This document shows positions 7,630 through 16,745 of a stretch of DNA of 38,234 nt, piece by piece. The DNA is from a virus, in IMG/VR virus record IMGVR_UViG_3300005563_000025, positions 1-38,234 of that record. One strand, given 5' to 3'. Positions within the stretch are counted from its first letter, which is position 1. Every line of letters starts with the position of its first letter. Made by a program: the position numbers and the translations under genes. The notes beneath the pieces were generated by a model, which did not search any database, was not told the origin of the DNA, and saw only the letters and a list, made by a program, of their open reading frames with translations.

Positions 7630-8060
7630 TGTCAGCACCAAAAGATAACCAATTCTGGAAACTCAGGGCAAAGAACGGAAGGAACAAGATATTTGAAACC
7701 CCCCAACTGCTTTGGGAAGCCTGCTGTGAATACTTTGAGGCAACCGACAAAAGGAAGTGGATTAAAACGGAGTTCAATGGCAAAGACGCAATAGAGTGCC
7801 ATGTTCCAACCGAAACACCTTATACCTGGACTGGGCTTTATTTGTTCTTGGACATCTCGCATCAAACTTGGTGTGATTATGAAAAGCGAGAAGATTTTAT
7901 TGAAACTTCCACGCGGGTAAGGCATATAATATACACCCAGAAGTTCGAGGGAGCCGCTGTAGGTGCTTTTAATGCGAACATAATAGCCAGGGACCTTGGG
8001 CTAACAGAACGCAGCAGCGTGGAGATAAAAGAGCAACCTTTATTACCGGACGCAGAATGA
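7629..8060 (+). CDS. terS: Terminase small subunit
   Basis: A 143-residue protein resembling the gp3-type DNA-packaging small subunit of Bacteroidetes and Gram-positive phages. It has LLWEACCEYFEATDKRKW near the start, a helix-turn-helix region around YTWTGLYLFLDISHQTWCDYEKR, and the typical C-terminal GAFNANIIARDLGLTERS. It should bind the packaging start site and load the large subunit encoded at 8592. It overlaps the next gene by ATGA. Confidence 0.8.
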   Translation: MSAPKDNQFWKLRAKNGRNKIFETPQLLWEACCEYFEATDKRKWIKTEFNGKDAIECHVPTETPYTWTGLYLFLDISHQTWCDYEKREDFIETSTRVRHIIYTQKFEGAAVGAFNANIIARDLGLTERSSVEIKEQPLLPDAE

Positions 8061-8404
8061 AAAAGAAGCTCCCAATTAAAAAGCCTAGTTTAGACGAACA
8101 AGGAGGCATATCGTCTATTGCATTTATTTCAAAAGAGGACATGCTTACAGGGTTCCCGGAGTTTATTGAATACAATGGCGAGCAATCTAAAGGTTCTATC
8201 GCACCATTTCAGCCATCAATTACTCTCAGGCCTGAAACAAGGCCTTACTGGGAACAGTTAGGTTTTAAATCAGCGGCTGATATGTACAAGGATGCTCACA
8301 TGCATGCACTTACAGCCAATGGCTGGTATTGTTTCACCTGCGGTTGCAGCATGGAAAAATGCGATCTGGCCACCGGTGAAACAAAGGCTACCACTCATAT
8401 TTAA
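8057..8404 (+). CDS. Hypothetical protein with C-terminal Cys cluster
   Basis: A 115-residue protein between the terminase subunits. The N-terminal half is of low conservation; the C-terminus has WYCFTCGCSMEKCD, a tight group of four cysteines that could hold zinc. No family recognised. Position suggests a packaging-associated role, but nothing in the sequence proves it. Confidence 0.55.
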   Translation: MKKKLPIKKPSLDEQGGISSIAFISKEDMLTGFPEFIEYNGEQSKGSIAPFQPSITLRPETRPYWEQLGFKSAADMYKDAHMHALTANGWYCFTCGCSMEKCDLATGETKATTHI

Positions 8405-8415
8405 CATTTGAAGAT

Positions 8416-8616
8416 ATGCAAGAAAAAAAGGCATGGATATGGCACCAAAAATTCGGAGCTGACGAGGCTCGCTGTGTTAACTCATACTTCAATATAAGCC
8501 ACTCCCCGGAAGAACAACCGCTATTTATTTCGTCATTTACCGGTAAAGGTCCATTTACAAGGGATGAGCCTAAGAAACAGATTGGTTTTCAATGTTCTCC
8601 GTCACCACAGCAGTAA
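8416..8616 (+). CDS. Small hypothetical protein upstream of terL
   Basis: A 66-residue protein whose last 25 bases overlap the start of terL. It has WIWHQKFGADEARCVNSYFN and a proline-rich tail. No family recognised. Confidence 0.45.
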   Translation: MQEKKAWIWHQKFGADEARCVNSYFNISHSPEEQPLFISSFTGKGPFTRDEPKKQIGFQCSPSPQQ

Positions 8617-9788
8617 AGAAGATAAGAGCTGTTAAGGCCCGAAAAAAGATCATCCAAGGCTCAAGCTCCGCCGGAAAGACAATTGCCATTCTTATTCTGC
8701 TAATTGACAAGTGTATTAAAAACCCAGGCCTTGAGGTATCTGTTATTTCTGAATCCATACCCCATTTAAAGAAGGGGGCAATGAAGGACTTTCTAAAGAT
8801 CATGCAGCAGACCGGACGATTTAACCCGGTTAACTGGAACGCAACAGATCGAAAGTACACCTTTAGTTCAAATGCCACCGCCAGGTCTTATATTGAATTC
8901 TTTAGCCCTGAATCAGTATTGGGCTCAAGGCGCAACATCCTATACATTAACGAGGCTAACAACATTCTTTACGCCGATTACCACCAGTTAGCCATAAGGA
9001 CCAGCGACGAGATCTATGTCGATTTTAACCCTGCTTCTGAGTTCTGGGCACACACCGAGGTAGCAGTAGAAGAAAATGCCGAGCTTATAATCCTAAACTA
9101 CCTCGACAACGAAGGAAGACCAAAAAACGTTGATGAGGAGTTTAAGATAGCCAGAGAAAAAGCAGCCAAGGAAAAAGCTCAGGGGCTTCCAATAACCTCT
9201 TACTGGCAGAATTGGGTTCGGGTTTATGTCGAAGGGTTAACCGGTAACCTACAAGGGGTCGTGTTCAATAATTGGGAGCAGGTGCTGGAGGTTCCAGAAG
9301 GGGCTACGTTCATAGCCACCGGGCAGGATTTTGGGTTTACAAATGACCCTAGCGCCGCTGTAGACGTTTACAAGCAGGATGGTTATTTGATACTTGACGA
9401 ACGGTTATATTCTCCGGGCCTGCTTAATTCTGAGATTATTGCTAAATACCGGGAAATGGGGTTTAGTCAAAGGCGGGATATAGTTGCAGACAGCGCAGAG
9501 CCAAAAAGCATAGAAGAGATCAGGAGAGCCGGGTTTAACGTTAGAGGCGCTTTAAAGGGGGCAGATTCGGTAAAGGCTTCAATCGACAAACTACAGGAGT
9601 ATAAAATCAAGGTAACCGCCAGGTCTGTAAACCTGATTAAAGAACTAAGGGGGTACCGTTGGAAGGTAGACAAAGCTGGTAAATCGGAAAACGAACCTGT
9701 TGATTTTATGAACCACGCCATTGACGCGGTGAGATATGTGGCCTTAAATCACTTAATGACCAAGGCAAAAAGACACATCCGCACCTAG
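8592..9788 (+). CDS. terL: Terminase large subunit
   Basis: A 398-residue packaging motor. The Walker A motif is QGSSSAGKT (22-30), the Walker B region is ILYINEAN (116-123), and the C-terminal RNase H-like nuclease shows DFGFTNDP with Asp246, VADSAEP with Asp300, and VDFMNHAIDAVRYV with Asp371 and Asp378. It pumps DNA into the prohead and cuts the concatemer. Length is normal. The strong similarity of the layout to PBSX-type terminases gives the family. It is followed, unusually, by tail genes rather than by portal. Confidence 0.93.
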   Translation: MFSVTTAVKKIRAVKARKKIIQGSSSAGKTIAILILLIDKCIKNPGLEVSVISESIPHLKKGAMKDFLKIMQQTGRFNPVNWNATDRKYTFSSNATARSYIEFFSPESVLGSRRNILYINEANNILYADYHQLAIRTSDEIYVDFNPASEFWAHTEVAVEENAELIILNYLDNEGRPKNVDEEFKIAREKAAKEKAQGLPITSYWQNWVRVYVEGLTGNLQGVVFNNWEQVLEVPEGATFIATGQDFGFTNDPSAAVDVYKQDGYLILDERLYSPGLLNSEIIAKYREMGFSQRRDIVADSAEPKSIEEIRRAGFNVRGALKGADSVKASIDKLQEYKIKVTARSVNLIKELRGYRWKVDKAGKSENEPVDFMNHAIDAVRYVALNHLMTKAKRHIRT

Positions 9789-9796
9789 CCAACCCC

Positions 9797-9818
9797 CATT
9801 ATTTTGGGATATATGGGT
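9797..9818 (+). promoter_or_regulatory. Repeated leader motif, copy 1
   Basis: The short gap after terL ends TTTTGGGATATATGGGT directly before an ATGAGC start. Nearly the same text lies directly before the starts at 16746 and 17347. It may be a translation-initiation or promoter element. Confidence 0.4.
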
Positions 9819-10391
9819 ATGAGCTATACGCGCTTAACCCTCAAACAATTCATTGAAATAAACCGGATCCCTAAAACCTGGCCCAAAATCGACCAGGGCA
9901 TTCACCGGTTATCTATAATTCACGGCAAGCCGGTAACCTATTACGAATCCATTCCACTGGAAAAGCTCTCAAGTCTGATCTCAAAAACAGCCTTTTTGGA
10001 CCAAGGCTGCCCGAGCAAGGTTAAAGAAGTAGTTTGGATAAAAGGAGTAAGGTATAAACTCAAGAAGAACATCGGGCAATATAGCGCCGAAACCTACCTT
10101 TCACTTAAAGCCTACTCTAAAGACGTAACGGGTAATATCCACCATGTGCTTTCATGGCTTTACGAGCCTTCGTTTACAAAGCTAAACAGGGAAAAAGCAG
10201 CTAATGACTTTTTAAATCACGGAACGGTAGCCGATTTCTACGGCGCTTTTTTTTTGTTCTCACGCAAATTGCAGAGGTTGAAAGTGGTTATGGAGTATTC
10301 CGTACTACAAGCGGAGCAGATTCTCAACGATCACTTGAAGGAAGTGGTTATGACGTTATCCAAAGAACCTATGGCTGGTATCACACCCTGA
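9819..10391 (+). CDS. Candidate tail assembly chaperone, zero-frame product
   Basis: A 190-residue protein from ATG 9819, chosen because the same leader motif and ATGAGC start are used at 17347; in-frame starts at 9813 and 9804 are possible. It begins SYTRLTLKQFIEINRIP and has FYGAFFLFSRKLQR around residues 140-153. The gene holds a run of nine T at 10247-10255 in a frame that fits a slippery T-TTT-TTT heptamer, and the -1 frame stays open to 10537. A two-product chaperone (like lambda G and GT) would explain this, and the following genes are tail genes. Its own family is not recognised with certainty. Confidence 0.55.
   Translation: MSYTRLTLKQFIEINRIPKTWPKIDQGIHRLSIIHGKPVTYYESIPLEKLSSLISKTAFLDQGCPSKVKEVVWIKGVRYKLKKNIGQYSAETYLSLKAYSKDVTGNIHHVLSWLYEPSFTKLNREKAANDFLNHGTVADFYGAFFLFSRKLQRLKVVMEYSVLQAEQILNDHLKEVVMTLSKEPMAGITP
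10247..10253 (+). promoter_or_regulatory. Candidate -1 ribosomal frameshift site (T TTT TTT)
   Basis: In the zero frame the codons read GCT TTT TTT TTG, so T TTT TTT is a canonical X-XXY-YYZ slip heptamer. Slipping back one base continues into a frame open from 10208 to the stop at 10535-10537. The run of nine T could also be a sequencing length error. Confidence 0.55.
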
Positions 10392-10537
10392 TGCAGGTGG
10401 TCGCAACAACTCCAAATACAAGCAAGGAAATGGTGATGAAATGGTCGATGATTGAATTTATAAACCAGATACAGTACTTAAAAGATTTGGCCGATGTGGA
10501 AGCCTTTAATGCTGCAATAAATGCCAGGCATAGATGA
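10253..10537 (+). CDS. Frameshift extension of the chaperone (-1 frame)
   Basis: After a -1 slip at the T-run, 94 more residues are encoded, giving a fusion of about 239 residues. The extension includes TYGWYHTLMQVV and FINQIQYLKDLADVEAFN, which look like real protein and resemble C-terminal parts of other Bacteroidetes phage tail genes. Without it, 10392-10520 would be an unusual 129-base gap in a tightly packed operon. An alternative is reinitiation at ATG 10391, which overlaps the zero-frame stop as TGATG and would give a 48-residue protein. The end overlaps the next gene by 17 bases. Confidence 0.5.
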   Translation, partial: FVLTQIAEVESGYGVFRTTSGADSQRSLEGSGYDVIQRTYGWYHTLMQVVATTPNTSKEMVMKWSMIEFINQIQYLKDLADVEAFNAAINARHR

Positions 10538-11066
10538 AATAATAAACGCGTTTGGCGAAAAACTGGTGACCGACATACACGCCTCCTTAATCAGAAACGG
10601 GGTGGTGTTTGGTGGAGGCCAGGAAAGTAAGCTGGCGGCCCGTACCCGGTTTACGGTCACAAGCACGGCTAACGGAATATCCTTCAATCTGATAATGCCG
10701 GATGAAGCGTATTGGGTTAACAAGGGAAGAAAGCCAGGCCCCGTGAGTAAAAAGGGCAGGGAATCGATTGCTGATTGGGCGAAGCGAAAAGGTGTAGTAG
10801 GAAAGTTTATGACCGAAGAACTCAAGGCAAGGAAAGAACGGCAGCGAAAGGGTAACCGTAAAGTGAAGACCTTAAAAAAGCTACCATTTGATAAAGCGGT
10901 TAAGGCGCTCACTTTTTTGATAGCCGGAAAGATTACAGAAAAAGGCTACGCGGCCACGCACTTTTTAGATGAAGTGATTAACGACGGCAGGGTTTCGCAG
11001 TTCGAGAAAGACCTCGCAACGGCATTGAAAAAGAGAATAATAGTAGAAATTAAAAATGGCAATTAG
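10521..11066 (+). CDS. HK97 gp10-like tail completion protein
   Basis: A 181-residue protein. The pattern AYWVNKGRKPGPVSKKGRESIADWAKRKG resembles the HK97-gp10-like tail or neck completion proteins, where an [FY]-x-[NE]-x-G-R-x-P-G segment is followed by a W-containing helix. The C-terminal 70 residues are helical and basic. It lies at the start of the tail block and overlaps the next gene by 11 bases. Confidence 0.6.
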   Translation: MPGIDEIINAFGEKLVTDIHASLIRNGVVFGGGQESKLAARTRFTVTSTANGISFNLIMPDEAYWVNKGRKPGPVSKKGRESIADWAKRKGVVGKFMTEELKARKERQRKGNRKVKTLKKLPFDKAVKALTFLIAGKITEKGYAATHFLDEVINDGRVSQFEKDLATALKKRIIVEIKNGN

Positions 11067-12261
11067 CATACTTCAACAACCACAGGCATACCAGCCGGCG
11101 TATAATAATCAATGGTTTATGGCTAGCTCTAACCAGCTGGCACAGCCGAATTTTAAATACAGGGTTATAGTAACTGACCTTATAAGTTCAACTACTCTAA
11201 CGTACGACTTCGACCCACGACCCGACACAAGATGCGTATTTGACGCCGGGGTGTTTTCAGAGAACCAGATCAGGACAAGTAATTATATCCCGGTTAATAC
11301 TTATGGATGGCAGCTAGCAACCGGAATAAGAAAGATCCGGGTTAACATCGGTGAGTACTACGGGGCCACGCCTACATATCATGCGGGGTCTAATATTGAC
11401 TATATCATCTGGAACGGCATGGTTCAGTTCCTGGACTTCCCTTCGTACGATATGGACAACTTTGTGTACGACAGCTCTTTTAACTTCAAATACTTTGCCG
11501 GGGTTGTAAACGATACGACATTTACCGATCGTAGTAATTACCTGTATGTACTCACCTCTCAAGCGGGGGACTTATCGGCCTTAAAGATTATCACTTATAC
11601 TTCCGCAGGAGCGGTAATAGGCACCAGTTTTATACCTAATCCTTTTGTCGCTTCAACGAATTACCAGCAAAAATACTTATGTATCGACGTTGGGCATAAG
11701 GGTCTTTTAAACATCCCTATTGGACTGACAACAGGATTTTACCCTATAATCTCAGCCGCAACTGCCTACTATGAAATTTACGATGACACCAACGGAGGAT
11801 TGATTAAAACAATAACCATTGGTTGTAGTCCAAGATTTGAGGTTTTGACAGTTCATTACCTGGCTGACAACGGGGCGTTTTTATCAGTGAATTTCGAGAA
11901 AGTATGGGAAAAGAACCACGACAAAACAGTATCAAGTTATAGTCAAAACCCCAATGACATAGACCCTGTAAGCGGACTTTACGGGTATGATTATGGAGTG
12001 AGCGTGGACAAGCAACTATCCGTTTCCAGGCAAACAAAGCTCAGCTTAAAAACTGATTGGCTTAGCGACGCGCAGATAGCTCAGTATCGCGAGTGCTATG
12101 ATTCTCCCGTGTGTTTCCTTGACCGGGGGTCGTCTTTAGGATACGCTTCGATCAAGTCAATAACCAACAGCTATAGGGATATTCCTCATTACGCTGATAA
12201 ACTGGTAAGGCTTGAAATGGACTTCAATTTTACTCATCAAAATTTCAGGCAACGGACATGA
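11056..12261 (+). CDS. Tail structural protein
   Basis: A 401-residue beta-rich protein that begins MAISILQQPQAYQPAYNNQW. I recognise this opening from Bacteroidetes phage and prophage structural proteins thought to belong to the tail tip or baseplate. There is no enzymatic motif. The next large tail protein overlaps it by ATGA, so the two are probably made in fixed ratio and work in the same structure. The distal-tail assignment is inference. Confidence 0.55.
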   Translation: MAISILQQPQAYQPAYNNQWFMASSNQLAQPNFKYRVIVTDLISSTTLTYDFDPRPDTRCVFDAGVFSENQIRTSNYIPVNTYGWQLATGIRKIRVNIGEYYGATPTYHAGSNIDYIIWNGMVQFLDFPSYDMDNFVYDSSFNFKYFAGVVNDTTFTDRSNYLYVLTSQAGDLSALKIITYTSAGAVIGTSFIPNPFVASTNYQQKYLCIDVGHKGLLNIPIGLTTGFYPIISAATAYYEIYDDTNGGLIKTITIGCSPRFEVLTVHYLADNGAFLSVNFEKVWEKNHDKTVSSYSQNPNDIDPVSGLYGYDYGVSVDKQLSVSRQTKLSLKTDWLSDAQIAQYRECYDSPVCFLDRGSSLGYASIKSITNSYRDIPHYADKLVRLEMDFNFTHQNFRQRT

Positions 12262-15050
12262 TTTCAAAACTGATTGTTGAAGGCGTGGAATTTGGGTTTA
12301 CCTCTTTACTTCCTATATCTACCAATTTCGCAGTAGCGGACATAAGGGAACCCGACAAGAGAAACGCCACCTTCACAAAAACCGTTTCTGTTCCTGGTAC
12401 TCAGGAAGTAATATCTTTTTTTGAATATGCCTTTGAGGTTAACGTCAAATCCAGCTCATTCAATCCTAATGTTAAAGCGGAAGCGATCTATACTGTTAAC
12501 GAGATCGTTGTGTTTAACGGAGCGTTACAATTACTAAACATCAGTTCTAAGTTTAACGGAACCTATCTCGAGCATACTTTTAACTGTTCTATTGTCGGAG
12601 AGGTAGGAAGTATTTTCGTTGACATAGCGAATAAATTCCTAACCGACATAGACTTTTCAGATCTGGACCACATCTTAACCGTAGCAAGCACTTCCAATCC
12701 GCTAGCGGACGCAAAATTTAACCCTACGCTCGGGACAGGGTATTGCTATCCATATATAGACTACGGGTTAGATGGAGGCAACGGGTTCAACTGGTATTTT
12801 GAACATTTAAAGCCGGCTATTTTTGAAAAGGAGTATTTAGATAGGATTTTCGCCGCCGCTGGTTATACCTATACTTCAAGCTTTTTAAACTCTTCGTACT
12901 ACAAACACTTGATTATCCCTGATGTAAACGAGGGGGCTTTACAGCTATCGGCATCACAAATAAACAACGCTCAGTTTTACGCCGGCAGGACAACTACCCA
13001 GACAAACAACGTAGCGGGTACTTTCTCGGGGTCATGGAGATACGGGACGTCTATAACAAACATGGCCTTTCCGGTTCAGATCAACGACGATTCTAGTGCG
13101 CCGTTTGGAGATCCTGGGGGGAATTATAACACGGGGACCTTTGTATTCACTGCCCCAATAAACGGATGGTACATGATAGTTTTTGAAATGAACTTCACGC
13201 TGAACTATAACCTGCCAGCTACAGGGGTGACGGTTCAGGGTAGCCAAATACTTGCTTTTATTATTGAAGTTTCTACGGATGGCGGTGTCACATGGTCAAA
13301 CGCCTCCTTTAATACTTTTGTTATCAATGTTCCCTTGGGGCCCCCAAGTGTAACCAATGTAAGAACCGTTCAGGTTCCGGGATCTTATTATCCCGCCGGT
13401 ATACAATTTAGGACCAGGGTTAGAAATAACGGGGTTAGTGGAATAACGATTCGTGACGGCGGCGGCACTCCTGTCACTGCCGGAACAAGTTCGCTGGATT
13501 TTGTAACTAATCCTGGCACTAAGTTTTACGACGTGCTTCCACAGCCTAATTTGACCTATGGTAATACAGTGATGATGAACAACACTGTGCCTAAGCAGAT
13601 TAAACAGGTTGACTTCTTGATGTCGATTATCAAGGCTGAGAACCTTTACATCGAAGTAGACAAAACCAATCCTAAAAATTACATCATTGAGCCCAGGGAG
13701 GATTTTATACAATATACTAATCCTTTGATTTGGACCAAAAAGAGAAACGTTGAAGTTGACAGAGTAGTTACTCCAATGGGCGACCTTGATTTTAAAAAGC
13801 TAACATACACCTACAAATCAGACAAGGACGCTTACAACGCAGCTTATGAGGATGAGTTTAAAGAAGTTTACGGTAACAAAAGGGTAGACGTTACTAACGA
13901 TTTCACAAAGTCTGAAAAAACAATCGATCTTATCTTCTCCCCTACACCAGGAGCTTCGATTCAAACAGACATTGTAGCTCCACGATTGTATAAGATCGAC
14001 GGCGTTGTTAAACCATTACAATGCAACATACGAAGATTGTATTGGGGAGGCCTTAAGAACTGCAACACGCATAATTTATCGGTTAACGGGACTTTCGTTT
14101 CTGTAAGCCAATACCCTTACACGGGACATGTAGACGACCCGGCATTGCCAACGATCGATCTTTGTTTTGATAACCCAAAGAAGATTTATTGGGTGCTGCC
14201 CTCACAGGTGTACACAAACAACAACTTATTTGGAAGGGCATACTCAAAATACATCCAGGAGATTACCGACCGCGACAGCAAGATAATAAAGGCTAATTAC
14301 TTCCTGGACGAGCAGGACATATCAAGCTTTTCATTCAGGAAGATAGTTTTTGACGACAACGCTTATTATTTCGTGAATAAGATTTTAAACTACGACCCTC
14401 AGGTCAGGAAGACGGTAGAGGTCGAACTCCTAAAGCTTAAGAAAGGAGTAACGTTTGCTCCGTTCAATTACCCCCCTAATAACCCTCCGGTTGGAAGTAA
14501 TACCAATCTTATTTTAACGCAATCGAACGGGTTTAATAACGATGGTAATTACGCATCTACTCAAAGCCTGGCCGTGGGAACTAATTCGTTTGCTTATGGG
14601 CTTGATACATTTGTTGCGGGAAGAGGCGCAAGTACAGGGTACGGGGTAGAAGACGTTCAGGTTTTAGGCTATACCGGCTCGGTGGATTCTACAATGAACA
14701 ACCGGTTTATAGCTCGGAACAGTGCTTTGGTGGTGAGTGATGAGGGAATAAACACAATGAAGATTGCCAGGGATCACGAGTACACTGCGAACTTCACAAT
14801 GACCACGGGTAAAAAGCTATACCTGGTAGACGCCACAACTGGAAATATAACCGTTACCCTCCCTGATGAGGCCCAGGATAATCAGGAATATATTTTAATA
14901 CGAGTGGATTCATCCGCTTTTAATGTAACCGTGCAAGGATTCTCCGGATCTGAGCTGATACAAAGCAACGGGGTAAGCGCCACAACAGACTTAGTTACAG
15001 GGTATACAACAAGAAGATATTTAACAAACTACGCAAAATGGTATTACTAG
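12258..15050 (+). CDS. Large tail tip or fibre-like structural protein
   Basis: A 930-residue protein, the largest in the genome. The N-terminus (LPISTNFAVADIREPDKRNATFTKTVSVPG) is typical of a tail protein of Bacteroidetes phages. The centre is beta-rich. The last 200 residues (SLAVGTNSFAYG, then YLVDATTGNITVTLPD, ending RRYLTNYAKWYY) look like a fibre-type C-terminal domain that could contact the host surface. It sits just before the tape measure gene, the reverse of the usual order in which tail-tip proteins follow it. Confidence 0.6.
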   Translation: MISKLIVEGVEFGFTSLLPISTNFAVADIREPDKRNATFTKTVSVPGTQEVISFFEYAFEVNVKSSSFNPNVKAEAIYTVNEIVVFNGALQLLNISSKFNGTYLEHTFNCSIVGEVGSIFVDIANKFLTDIDFSDLDHILTVASTSNPLADAKFNPTLGTGYCYPYIDYGLDGGNGFNWYFEHLKPAIFEKEYLDRIFAAAGYTYTSSFLNSSYYKHLIIPDVNEGALQLSASQINNAQFYAGRTTTQTNNVAGTFSGSWRYGTSITNMAFPVQINDDSSAPFGDPGGNYNTGTFVFTAPINGWYMIVFEMNFTLNYNLPATGVTVQGSQILAFIIEVSTDGGVTWSNASFNTFVINVPLGPPSVTNVRTVQVPGSYYPAGIQFRTRVRNNGVSGITIRDGGGTPVTAGTSSLDFVTNPGTKFYDVLPQPNLTYGNTVMMNNTVPKQIKQVDFLMSIIKAENLYIEVDKTNPKNYIIEPREDFIQYTNPLIWTKKRNVEVDRVVTPMGDLDFKKLTYTYKSDKDAYNAAYEDEFKEVYGNKRVDVTNDFTKSEKTIDLIFSPTPGASIQTDIVAPRLYKIDGVVKPLQCNIRRLYWGGLKNCNTHNLSVNGTFVSVSQYPYTGHVDDPALPTIDLCFDNPKKIYWVLPSQVYTNNNLFGRAYSKYIQEITDRDSKIIKANYFLDEQDISSFSFRKIVFDDNAYYFVNKILNYDPQVRKTVEVELLKLKKGVTFAPFNYPPNNPPVGSNTNLILTQSNGFNNDGNYASTQSLAVGTNSFAYGLDTFVAGRGASTGYGVEDVQVLGYTGSVDSTMNNRFIARNSALVVSDEGINTMKIARDHEYTANFTMTTGKKLYLVDATTGNITVTLPDEAQDNQEYILIRVDSSAFNVTVQGFSGSELIQSNGVSATTDLVTGYTTRRYLTNYAKWYY

Positions 15051-15139
15051 ACATTGAACAAGGCTTGAGCGACCTGCTTGACCTAATAGAGCTTTATAAA
15101 AATAACGAAGTATTAAGAGAAATGATCGATGGCAGATGA
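15038..15139 (+). CDS. 33-residue protein bridging tail genes
   Basis: A small reading frame (LLDIEQGLSDLLDLIELYK, ending MIDGR) begins 13 bases before the stop of the large tail gene and ends 11 bases into the tape measure gene. It fills the only gap between them. It is acidic, amphipathic and probably helical. Coding status rests on the exact overlaps only. Confidence 0.4.
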   Translation: MVLLDIEQGLSDLLDLIELYKNNEVLREMIDGR

Positions 15140-16715
15140 TAGCATAATTCTTAAGGTCGAAATTAACGGCGTTGAGAAAGAAATAAAAAACATAAAAGAA
15201 TTAAGGACCGCAAGAAAACAATTGCAGGATGAGTTTATTGCCGGTAACCACGAAGCTGCCAAAAGTATCGGAGAATTAGATAAAAAGCTTGAGGATTTAG
15301 GCAAAGCAACTAATACGTTTAGATCATCAGGAGTTGAGAACTTAACATCTTCGTTTAGCATTTTTAAAGAAGGTTTTGAAAAGTTTGACATAGAAAAAAT
15401 CAAAACGGGTTTTAAGGGGCTTGGAGCGGCTATGTCAGCCATTCCGATCTTCCTTTTAATCGAAGGCATTAAATTACTGATTGAAAATTTTGACGTTGTT
15501 ATTGATGTGGCCAAGAACTTCCTTGGGATCACTAACGATAACGAGGTAGCTGTTCAAAGGCTAATATCGGCTATAGATAGGGAGAGCGAAGCTTTAAAAA
15601 ACTTCCAGGCAGTTTCAGACGCGGCTACAACCACCGAGCTATTAAATGCAAAAAGAAGAGGGGCATCGGAGGAAGAGTTAACAAACATCACCGTAGCCGG
15701 GTATCAAAGGCGAATTAAAGAAGCGAAAGCCAATTTAGAATTTCAAACTGATGCATACAACCGTCTTTTAAAATTAAGCAATGCCAGCGCCGAAGAGATA
15801 AAAAAAGCCGGTGAGGCCCAGCTTTCTGCCAACGCCACGGTCAAAAAGCTTACATCCGACCTGAACAACTTTAAAATACAATCCCAAATAGATACTGATA
15901 AGAGGGCTGAGGAAGAGGATAAGAAAGCTACGGATAAATACAAGCAGGAGCTTGAAAAAAGAAAGCAGGCAAAAGAGCAGGCTGATAAAGAATTTAACAC
16001 GCTACTCTCCCAAAGCCTGGCAGATGAGCAGGCGGCTTTGGATGCAGAAGCAAAAGCCATAGACGATCGGCAAAAAATAAGGGATGCGCAAAGGTTAGCC
16101 GGACTTAAATTGCTGGCCGATCAGGAGAAAGAGTTAAGAGATCAGGCGGTAGCCGATGCTGAAAAAGCAGCTAGTGACGACCTGGCTTTAGCTCAAAAAG
16201 TGTCTGACGGTAAGAAACAGTTACGACAGGATGAGTATAACGCAAGCAAGAACCTTAGCGACTTGTTTTTTCAGATACAATTAAACAATGCCCTTGGGAA
16301 TTCAAAACGAGAAACCGAGATCAGGAAAAGGCAGTTTGTTGTAGAGAAATCTTTTAAGGTGGCGCAAATAACTATGGACGGAATACAAGGAAGCGTAAAG
16401 GCGTACGCTATGAACCCACTTCCTTCGCCAATTGGCATAACCTCGGCGATACTACAGGGCGTAGCCGCCGCCGCCGCCGCCGCTAAAGTACTGTCTACTA
16501 AATTCGATGCCGGTTCTCCTTCGGCTCCTGGATCTTCTACGATACCAACAGGAAACATCCCAGATGCACCGCCCCCGCCTCAGTTTTCAACCCCTAATGC
16601 GGGATCTTCAACCACATTAACTCAACCTGCTCCCGTCAAAGCTTACGTAGTAGAAACTGAAATAACCGGGAAGCAGGAAGTGATACAAAAGATAGAAAGG
16701 CAAAGCCATTTTTAA
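15129..16715 (+). CDS. Tail tape measure protein (short)
   Basis: A 528-residue protein dominated by long charged coiled coils (about residues 200-400), with hydrophobic segments near 95-115 (GLGAAMSAIPIFLLIEGIKL) and an Ala-rich patch near 445-455. The C-terminal KAYVVETEITGKQEVIQKIERQ is a signature I recall from Bacteroidetes tape measures. If 0.15 nm per residue applies, the tail would be roughly 80 nm, short for a siphovirus. The position after tail-tip genes and before head genes is unusual. Confidence 0.75.
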   Translation: MADDSIILKVEINGVEKEIKNIKELRTARKQLQDEFIAGNHEAAKSIGELDKKLEDLGKATNTFRSSGVENLTSSFSIFKEGFEKFDIEKIKTGFKGLGAAMSAIPIFLLIEGIKLLIENFDVVIDVAKNFLGITNDNEVAVQRLISAIDRESEALKNFQAVSDAATTTELLNAKRRGASEEELTNITVAGYQRRIKEAKANLEFQTDAYNRLLKLSNASAEEIKKAGEAQLSANATVKKLTSDLNNFKIQSQIDTDKRAEEEDKKATDKYKQELEKRKQAKEQADKEFNTLLSQSLADEQAALDAEAKAIDDRQKIRDAQRLAGLKLLADQEKELRDQAVADAEKAASDDLALAQKVSDGKKQLRQDEYNASKNLSDLFFQIQLNNALGNSKRETEIRKRQFVVEKSFKVAQITMDGIQGSVKAYAMNPLPSPIGITSAILQGVAAAAAAAKVLSTKFDAGSPSAPGSSTIPTGNIPDAPPPPQFSTPNAGSSTTLTQPAPVKAYVVETEITGKQEVIQKIERQSHF

Positions 16716-16726
16716 GCCAAACGCTA

Positions 16727-16743
16727 ATTTTTTGGATATAGGT
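16727..16743 (+). promoter_or_regulatory. Repeated leader motif, copy 2
   Basis: AATTTTTTGGATATAGGT directly precedes ATGTGC. Copies 1 and 3 read GGGT where this one reads GGT, and here the ATG at 16744 is out of frame and hits a stop after five codons, so the gene probably uses the overlapping GTG at 16746. Confidence 0.4.
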
Positions 16744-16745
16744 AT

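Noticed and set aside
13032-13712. Minus-strand open frames inside the 930-residue tail gene
   Set aside because: They lie wholly within a strongly supported plus-strand gene and show no recognisable motifs.
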